Shown: positions 58,629 to 64,000 of the stretch, one piece after another
How the letters are laid out: every line of letters begins with the position of its first letter
How positions within the stretch are numbered: the stretch's first letter is position 1
Assembly: GCA_963595735.1 (NCBI GenBank)
Contig: CAVBJJ010000005.1
Location: forward strand, 1 to 64,000
Length of the DNA stretch: 64,000 nucleotides
Source of the DNA: CALWOS01 sp963595735
Lineage (GTDB): Bacteria > Bacillota > Clostridia > Oscillospirales > Oscillospiraceae
Reading direction: 5' to 3'
The notes under the pieces: model-generated
The model's database searches: none
Told to the model about the DNA's origin: nothing
The model's input: only the letters and a program-made list of their open reading frames with translations
Made by a program: the position numbers and the translations under genes

Positions 58629-59387
58629 TCAAATCCTCATTTCAACCCCGTTGTCACGGAGATAGCGTTTCAGCTCCGGGATGGAGACTTCTTTCAGATG
58701 GAAGATGGAGGCGGCAAGGCCGGCGTCCACCTGGGGATTGGCCTGGAACAGCTCCAGAAAATGCCGGGCGTTGCCCGCGCCGCCGGAGGCGATGATGGGG
58801 ATGGACACCCGCGCGGCGATCTCGTCCAGCAGCTCCAGATCAAAGCCGCCCCGGACGCCATCGGTATCAATGCTGTTAACGACCAGCTCGCCCGCACCGC
58901 GGCTTTCGCCGTCCTTGGCCCATTGCAGGGCATCTATGCCGGTGTCGTCCCGGCCGCCCCGGGAGAACAGGTGGAATTTACCGTCCACCCGGCGGATATC
59001 CATGGACAGCACAACGCACTGGCTACCATAGCGCTTTGCGCCCTGCTCGATCAGATCGGGGTCGCGGATGGCACCGGTATTTACGCTGACCTTGTCCGCG
59101 CCGCACTTGAGCATACGGTCAAAGTCCTCCAGCCGGTTGATGCCGCCGCCCACAGTCAGGGGAATGAACACCTGGGAAGCGACCTGACGGAGCACATCGG
59201 TGAACAGGCCGCGCTTTTCGCAGGAGGCGGTGATGTCGTAAAACACCAGCTCGTCCGCGCCGCTTTCGTTATAATACGCGGCCATCTCCACCGGGTCGGC
59301 GATCTCCCGGATGCCGTCAAAGTTAACGCCTTTGACCACCCGGCCGTCCCGCACGTCCAGGCAGGGAATGATTCGTTTTGTTACCAT
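58629..59387 (-). CDS. hisF: Imidazole glycerol phosphate synthase, cyclase subunit
   Basis: A 252-residue TIM barrel that joins with HisH to make imidazole glycerol phosphate and AICAR. It has the N-terminal RIIPCLDVRDGRVVKG with catalytic Asp11, the LSMDIRRVDG region with the second Asp, and the phosphate-binding GGGINRLEDF and ASGGAGN loops. The ribosome binding site AAGGAG lies inside the end of hisA, four bases upstream. Confidence 0.96.
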   Translation of the reverse strand: MVTKRIIPCLDVRDGRVVKGVNFDGIREIADPVEMAAYYNESGADELVFYDITASCEKRGLFTDVLRQVASQVFIPLTVGGGINRLEDFDRMLKCGADKVSVNTGAIRDPDLIEQGAKRYGSQCVVLSMDIRRVDGKFHLFSRGGRDDTGIDALQWAKDGESRGAGELVVNSIDTDGVRGGFDLELLDEIAARVSIPIIASGGAGNARHFLELFQANPQVDAGLAASIFHLKEVSIPELKRYLRDNGVEMRI

Positions 59388-59391
59388 ACGC

Positions 59392-60105
59392 TCAACTCCT
59401 TGCGATCTCCAGCAGCTGGGGCAGGGAGAGGGTGCCCTCGTACAGCGCCTTGCCGACGATCGCGCCGTATACGCCCATTTCCCGCAGCTGGTGCAGCTCC
59501 TCGGCGAAGCTGATGCCGCCGGAAGCGATGATATCCAGCCCGGTCTCCGCCGTCAGGCGGCGGTAGACCTCCAAATTGGTACCCTGCATCATGCCGTCCT
59601 TGGAGATATCGGTATAGATCACGGTCTTTACGCCGAGCTGCTCCAGTTTGCGGCAGAATTCCATGGCGTCCAGATCGGTGACCTTTTCCCAGCCGTGGAC
59701 GGCGACCATGCCGTTTTTGGCATCCACGCCGACGGCGATGGCGTCGCCGAATTTTTGTACCATTTCCCGCAGCCAGGGGAGATTGGTGGCGGCGCTGCCC
59801 AGGATCACCCGGCGAACGCCCAGTTCCAGATAGGCGCGGATGCGTGTTTCCGAGCGGATACCGCCGCCCACCTGCAGCGCCAGACCGCTGCTGCGGCAGA
59901 TGGTCTCAATGACCGGGAAGTTGACCGGCGTGCCGTCCCGGGCACCGTCCAGGTCTACCACATGGAGCACCTCGGCTCCGGCGTCCCGAAAGGCGCAGGC
60001 TACCTGAGCCGGGTCGTCGCCATAGGTTTTCATGCGGTCATAGTCGCCCTTGGTCAGGCGGACGACCTTGCCGCCGCGCAAGTCGATCGCGGGGAAAATT
60101 TTCAT
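59392..60105 (-). CDS. hisA: ProFAR isomerase
   Basis: A 237-residue TIM-barrel isomerase opening the ribose ring of ProFAR. It has FPAIDLRGGKVVRL with Asp8, VGVDAKNGMVAVHGW, and YTDISKDGMMQG. The start is ATG 60103-60105, which overlaps the hisH stop by four bases; the longer upstream frame would translate hisH in another frame. Confidence 0.95.
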   Translation of the reverse strand: MKIFPAIDLRGGKVVRLTKGDYDRMKTYGDDPAQVACAFRDAGAEVLHVVDLDGARDGTPVNFPVIETICRSSGLALQVGGGIRSETRIRAYLELGVRRVILGSAATNLPWLREMVQKFGDAIAVGVDAKNGMVAVHGWEKVTDLDAMEFCRKLEQLGVKTVIYTDISKDGMMQGTNLEVYRRLTAETGLDIIASGGISFAEELHQLREMGVYGAIVGKALYEGTLSLPQLLEIARS

Positions 60106-60716
60106 ACGGACACCTCCGAAAATGCCTGTAATATCTTCAGACCGACAGCACCGCTTTTTTCCGGGTGGAACTGGGTGCCGAATACATTGCCGCACTGCAC
60201 CGCCGCGGTGACCGGGATATCATAATCGGTCAGGGCAATGGTGCTTTCCGCGCAGTTTTTGGCATAAAACGAGTGGACAAAATAAACATAGTCGCCCTCC
60301 TGCAAATAGCGGAACAGGGGGGAGGGCTTGGGAAAGTGCAGGCGGTTCCAGCCGATGTGTGGTACTTTCAGCGGGCGGGTCAGGTCATCGGCAAGGGGAC
60401 AAACCTCGCCGGGTACCAGAGAAAGCCCCTCCCACTGACCGAACTCCTCACTTTTGTCAAACAGCAGCTGCATTCCCAGGCAGATGCCCAGCAGAGGCTT
60501 GCCGGCGGTGGCCTGCTGCCGGACAACATCGGCCATACCGGTCTGGCGCAGTTTGGTGATGGCGTCGCCAAAGGCGCCTACGCCGGGCAGGAGAATGCGA
60601 TCCGCACGACGGATCTGCTCCGGATCGCCGGTGATGCAGCTTTCCAGCCCCAGGTGATCCAGAGAACGCGCCAGGGAAAACAGATTCCCTACGCCGTAAT
60701 CAATGATAGCGATCAT
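60102..60716 (-). CDS. hisH: Imidazole glycerol phosphate synthase, glutaminase subunit
   Basis: A 204-residue class-I glutamine amidotransferase supplying ammonia to HisF. The nucleophile is Cys79 in GICLGMQLLFD, and the His-Glu pair is in TQFHPEKSG. It begins two bases after the hisB stop and its stop overlaps the hisA start (ATGA). Confidence 0.96.
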   Translation of the reverse strand: MIAIIDYGVGNLFSLARSLDHLGLESCITGDPEQIRRADRILLPGVGAFGDAITKLRQTGMADVVRQQATAGKPLLGICLGMQLLFDKSEEFGQWEGLSLVPGEVCPLADDLTRPLKVPHIGWNRLHFPKPSPLFRYLQEGDYVYFVHSFYAKNCAESTIALTDYDIPVTAAVQCGNVFGTQFHPEKSGAVGLKILQAFSEVSV

Positions 60717-60718
60717 GC

Positions 60719-61306
60719 TTATAACAACCCCTTTGTGGAGGGAATCGTGCCGCCGTTTTCCGGCGCAATGGTCACCGCAATACGCAGCGCCCGGGCAGTG
60801 CCCTTGAAGATCGCCTCCAAAATGTGATGGGAATTTTTTCCGGCCAGCTGCCGGATGTGCAGCGTGGCGGCGGCGGCGCGGACAAAGCCCAGCCAGAATT
60901 CCTCCGCCAGCTCCGTGTCAAAGTCGCCGACCTTTTCCGCGGGGACTGCCGCGTCATAGGAAAGGTGTGCCCGGCCGGACAGATCCAGGGCGCAGAGTAC
61001 CAGACTCTCGTCCATGGGCAGCAGGAAGCTGCCATAGCGGTTGATGCCGGCTTTGCTGCCCAGGGCGGTACGAAAAGCCTCGCCCAGGGCGATGCCGATG
61101 TCCTCCGTGGTGTGGTGGTAATCCACCTGGACATCCCCGGTGCAGCGCAGGAACAGATCAAAGCGGCCGTGGTGGGCAAACAGGGTCAGCATATGATCCA
61201 GAAAGCCGCAGCCGGTGGAAACATCGGCACTGCCGCTGCCATCCAGACACAGGCGCAGGTGAATATCGGTTTCTTTTGTGGTGCGTTTGATCTCTGCTGT
61301 GCGCAT
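60719..61306 (-). CDS. hisB: Imidazoleglycerol-phosphate dehydratase
   Basis: A 195-residue monofunctional dehydratase. It has the manganese-binding FLDHMLTLFAHHGRFDL and YHHTTEDIGIALGEAF motifs, each repeated in the second half as expected for the internal duplication. No phosphatase domain is fused, in contrast to E. coli HisB, so histidinol-phosphate phosphatase must be encoded elsewhere. It lies three bases after hisC. Confidence 0.96.
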   Translation of the reverse strand: MRTAEIKRTTKETDIHLRLCLDGSGSADVSTGCGFLDHMLTLFAHHGRFDLFLRCTGDVQVDYHHTTEDIGIALGEAFRTALGSKAGINRYGSFLLPMDESLVLCALDLSGRAHLSYDAAVPAEKVGDFDTELAEEFWLGFVRAAAATLHIRQLAGKNSHHILEAIFKGTARALRIAVTIAPENGGTIPSTKGLL

Positions 61307-61309
61307 GGC

Positions 61310-62374
61310 TCACACCTCCGCGAAAATAGACTTTGTGGCAGACAGGAGCGCATCCATCTGCTCCCGGGTGCCGATGGTGATGCGGACAAAGGCCTCCGTC
61401 CGCGCACCGGGGAAGTAGCGCACCAGCACACCCCGCTGCTTGAGCTTTTGGTAATATTCTCCGCCGCTGATGCGCTGGGGCGCGGCAAAGACAAAGTTTG
61501 CCAGGGAGGGAAGCACCCGGAAGCCCAGTGTCCGGAGCTGCTCCGCGGTGTAATCGCGGTTTTCCATGATCTGCCGGCGGCAGCGGTCAAAATAGGCCGC
61601 GTCCTCCACGGCTTTCACGCCGCACAGCAGGCTCAGGCGGGTGATGTCATAGGGGTTCATGGCAAACTTCATCCGGTTCAGGTCGGCGATCAGCTCCGCA
61701 GAGCCAAAGGCCATGCCGATGCGGCCGCCGGCCAGAGAGCGGGACTTGGAAAAGGTCTGCACGACCAGCAGGTTCTCGCATTCCGGCAGCAGGGAGACGG
61801 CGCTTTCCGCGCCGAAGTCCACATAGGCCTCGTCGATGATGACAACGGTATCCGGATTGGTGCGGCAGAGTTGCCGTACCTGCTCCAGGGGCAGGAAAAT
61901 GCCCGTGGGGGCGTTGGGGTTGGGCAGCACGATCGTGCGGCCGCAGGCGGCGTAATCGGCAATGCGCACGGAGTAATCCTCCAGCAGGGGCGCCCGCCGG
62001 AGATCCAGACCGAGAAAAGCCGCTGTGGCGGAATAAAAGCCATAGGTGATATCCGGGCAGAGCAGGCCGGTTTTTTCATCGCAGAAGGCGGCGAAGGCAT
62101 AGGCAAGAGCCTCGTCCGAGCCGCCGGAGACGAAAACCTGCTCTTTTTGCAGGCTATAGTGTTTGGCCAGCGCGGTGATGAGGGTGTCGGCGCTGGGGTC
62201 GGGATACAGGCGCAGGGCTTCTATCTCGCCCCGGGTGATGACCTCCAGTACGCCGGGTGCGGGAGGAAAGGGGGATTCGTTGGTATTGAGCTTGACATAT
62301 TGCATATCCCGGGGCTGTTCGCCGGGGGTATAGGGGGTGAGAGCCTGATGCTTGTTTACCAGAAAACGGCTCAT
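61310..62374 (-). CDS. hisC: Histidinol-phosphate aminotransferase
   Basis: A 354-residue fold-type I PLP aminotransferase. It has the VKLNTNESPF substrate segment near the N terminus, NPNAPTG, the DEAYVDF motif and the PLP-lysine site FSKSRSLAGGRIG. ATG 62372-62374 lies ten bases after AAAGGAG and one base after the hisD stop; the GTG at 62383 abuts the ribosome binding site. Confidence 0.95.
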   Translation of the reverse strand: MSRFLVNKHQALTPYTPGEQPRDMQYVKLNTNESPFPPAPGVLEVITRGEIEALRLYPDPSADTLITALAKHYSLQKEQVFVSGGSDEALAYAFAAFCDEKTGLLCPDITYGFYSATAAFLGLDLRRAPLLEDYSVRIADYAACGRTIVLPNPNAPTGIFLPLEQVRQLCRTNPDTVVIIDEAYVDFGAESAVSLLPECENLLVVQTFSKSRSLAGGRIGMAFGSAELIADLNRMKFAMNPYDITRLSLLCGVKAVEDAAYFDRCRRQIMENRDYTAEQLRTLGFRVLPSLANFVFAAPQRISGGEYYQKLKQRGVLVRYFPGARTEAFVRITIGTREQMDALLSATKSIFAEV

Positions 62375-62375
62375 A

Positions 62376-63665
62376 TCAATCACGCTCCTTTTTGGTTCGG
62401 ATCAGCACGCTGCGGCCATGGGCGTCCAGCCCCTCCCGGGCGGCAAAGTCCGCCACGCGGTCGCCCACGCGCGCCAGCGCCTCCGGTGTGTACCAGAGGT
62501 ACGAGGATTTTTTGATGAAATCATCCACAGAGAGGGGAGAGGAAAAGCGGGCGGTGCCGCTGGTGGGCAGGGTGTGGTTGGGGCCGGCCAGATAGTCGCC
62601 CAGCGCCTCCGGGGCGCTGCGCCCCAGAAACACGCTGCCGGCGTTTTTGATTTGGGGCAGCAGGGCAAATGGCTCGTCCACGCACAGTTCCAGATGCTCC
62701 GGAGCGATGCGGTTGGAAAGGGAGACGGCCTCCTCCAGCGAGTCGGCAAGCAGGATCTTGCCGTTGTTTTCCATGGAGCAGCGGGCGATCTCCTGCCGGG
62801 GCAGGTCGGCCAGCTGGCGTTCCACCTCGGCCTGTACCTGCTGTGCCAGGGCGGGGCTGGTGGTGATGAGCACAGCGGAGGCCAGCTTGTCGTGCTCTGC
62901 CTGACTGAGCAGGTCGGCAGCCACAAAGGCCGGGTCGCTGTTTTCGTCGGCAATGACCAGAATTTCACTGGGGCCGGCGATCATGTCGATGTCCACAAGG
63001 CCGAAGACCCGGCGCTTGGCGGTGGCGACGAAAATATTGCCGGGGCCGACGATCTTATCGACCTTGGGCACGGTTTCCGTGCCGTAAGCCAGGGCGGCAA
63101 CAGCCTGGGCGCCGCCGATGGCAAAGACCCGATCCACCCCGGCCAGCCAGGCGGCGGCGAGCAACTCGTCCCGCACCTTGCCGGTGGCTTTGTTCGGGGG
63201 CGTGACCATGACCACCTCTTTGACCCCGGCGATTTTGGCGGGAAGGGCGTTCATGAGTACGGTGGAGGGGTAGCTGGCGGTGCCGCCGGGGACATAGATC
63301 CCCACCCGCTCCAGGGGCAGGTAACGAAATCCGGTGATCACGCCGTCCCGGGGGGCGTCCTGGTAATCCTTGGGCTTTTGCAGGCTGTGGAAGCGGCTGA
63401 TGTTATCCCGCGCCATTTCCAGCGTTTCCCGGAAATAGGGGTCGATGCGCCCGGCGGCGGCTTCCAGCTCCCGGCGGGGGATCTCCAGCTGGGAGAGTTC
63501 TACCTGGTCGAAGCGCCAGGAGAAAGCAAACAGGGCGGCGTCGCCCTCCTGCTGTACGCTGCGGAGGATCTCTGAAACGGCCTCCTCCACATCTGCCTGG
63601 GCGATATTATCCCGGGTGAGGATGTCCTTTTCCGCCAGGTCGGCGGCTTTATAAATGGGAATCAT
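62376..63665 (-). CDS. hisD: Histidinol dehydrogenase
   Basis: A 429-residue zinc-dependent four-electron dehydrogenase for the last two steps of the pathway. It has VPGGTASYPSTVLMNALPAKIAG-type NAD site (about 133-155), GPGNIFVATAKRRVFG, IAGPSEI and the zinc/catalytic GPNHTLPTSGTARF motif. The start overlaps the end of hisG by four bases. Confidence 0.96.
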   Translation of the reverse strand: MIPIYKAADLAEKDILTRDNIAQADVEEAVSEILRSVQQEGDAALFAFSWRFDQVELSQLEIPRRELEAAAGRIDPYFRETLEMARDNISRFHSLQKPKDYQDAPRDGVITGFRYLPLERVGIYVPGGTASYPSTVLMNALPAKIAGVKEVVMVTPPNKATGKVRDELLAAAWLAGVDRVFAIGGAQAVAALAYGTETVPKVDKIVGPGNIFVATAKRRVFGLVDIDMIAGPSEILVIADENSDPAFVAADLLSQAEHDKLASAVLITTSPALAQQVQAEVERQLADLPRQEIARCSMENNGKILLADSLEEAVSLSNRIAPEHLELCVDEPFALLPQIKNAGSVFLGRSAPEALGDYLAGPNHTLPTSGTARFSSPLSVDDFIKKSSYLWYTPEALARVGDRVADFAAREGLDAHGRSVLIRTKKERD

Positions 63666-64000
63666 GCCAGCACCTCCTTGAGATCCCGCACCATGGCGGA
63701 GATGGTTTCATAGCGGAAGCGATAGCTGGCCTGATTGGCGATGAACCGGGCGCTGATGGGCAGAATTTCGTGATACACCCGCAGGTTGTTTTCCCGCAGG
63801 GTAGTACCTGTTTCCACAATATCCACGATCACATCAGAAAGGCCGCACAGGGGCGCCAGCTCAATGCTGCCGTGGAGCTTGATGATCTCAATGTCCCGGT
63901 TGATGGAGGCATAATAGTTTTTGGCGATGTTCACAAACTTGGTGGCGACCCGCAGGGTGCGGCTTTTGTCCTCCACATAGTCATTGGGCGCGGCCACGGC
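63662..64000 (-). CDS. hisG: ATP phosphoribosyltransferase, C-terminal part (cut by the window edge)
   Basis: The last 112 or so residues of HisG, the feedback-controlled first enzyme of histidine synthesis; the frame is still open at 64000. The fragment contains KLHGSIELAPLCGLSDVIVDIVETGTTLRENNL, the PRPP-binding region of the family. It appears to end without the roughly 80-residue ACT-like regulatory domain of long HisG, so it is the short form that needs HisZ as partner. hisZ would be expected just beyond the window. Confidence 0.9.
   Translation of the reverse strand, partial: AVAAPNDYVEDKSRTLRVATKFVNIAKNYYASINRDIEIIKLHGSIELAPLCGLSDVIVDIVETGTTLRENNLRVYHEILPISARFIANQASYRFRYETISAMVRDLKEVLA

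Overview
The window looks like the chromosome of a GC-rich, spore-forming member of the Clostridia, most likely a gut Oscillospiraceae-type bacterium. The evidence is a SCIFF peptide with its radical-SAM maturase, a YpeB germination protein, the paired GlgC/GlgD subunits typical of Firmicutes, four very large secreted proteins with C-terminal SLH cell-wall-anchoring domains, and consensus sigma-A promoters. No rRNA, tRNA or CRISPR array was seen. Ten Ns at 53013-53022 mark a join between two contigs inside glgP.

Layout. 1-1500: an AT-richer edge with a truncated membrane protein, a degenerate stretch and two GNAT acetyltransferases. 1600-10350: a 2829-residue subtilisin-like SLH protein behind a promoter with two metalloregulator-like palindromes. 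10400-15570: a palindromic repeat, a D-Ala-D-Ala carboxypeptidase, YpeB, and a lipoprotein carrying a degenerate metallopeptidase motif. 15740-18550: a candidate small RNA, then (minus strand) obgE, rpmA and rplU behind a perfect consensus promoter, and a small lipoprotein.

18630-28374 (minus strand) is the most unusual region. One tightly packed seven-gene operon encodes a FecCD-type permease, its ATPase and binding lipoprotein, a C-terminally membrane-anchored Ig-like protein, an ExbB/TolQ-type proton channel, a DUF2149 protein with an ExbD-like transmembrane Asp, and a 1424-residue SLH surface protein. This looks like a TonB-style energised uptake machine in a bacterium that shows no sign of an outer membrane. 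Upstream on the same strand (28597-40565) lie two giant paralogous BspA-type leucine-rich-repeat SLH proteins. They share a promoter/leader architecture, an exact 488-bp 3' repeat, and a domain that also appears in the operon's Ig-like protein. I infer that these nine genes form one surface uptake/adhesion system.

41030-57900 is housekeeping: an Orn/Lys/Arg-decarboxylase-family enzyme, scfA-scfB (SCIFF), an AEC transporter, prfB, prs, pth, the glycogen genes glgC-glgD-glgP, ackA, tmcAL, a DUF2130 protein and an SDR dehydrogenase. 57980-64000 (minus) is a histidine operon in the order hisG-D-C-B-H-A-F-IE, with hisG cut by the window end. Most convergent gene pairs share bidirectional terminators.
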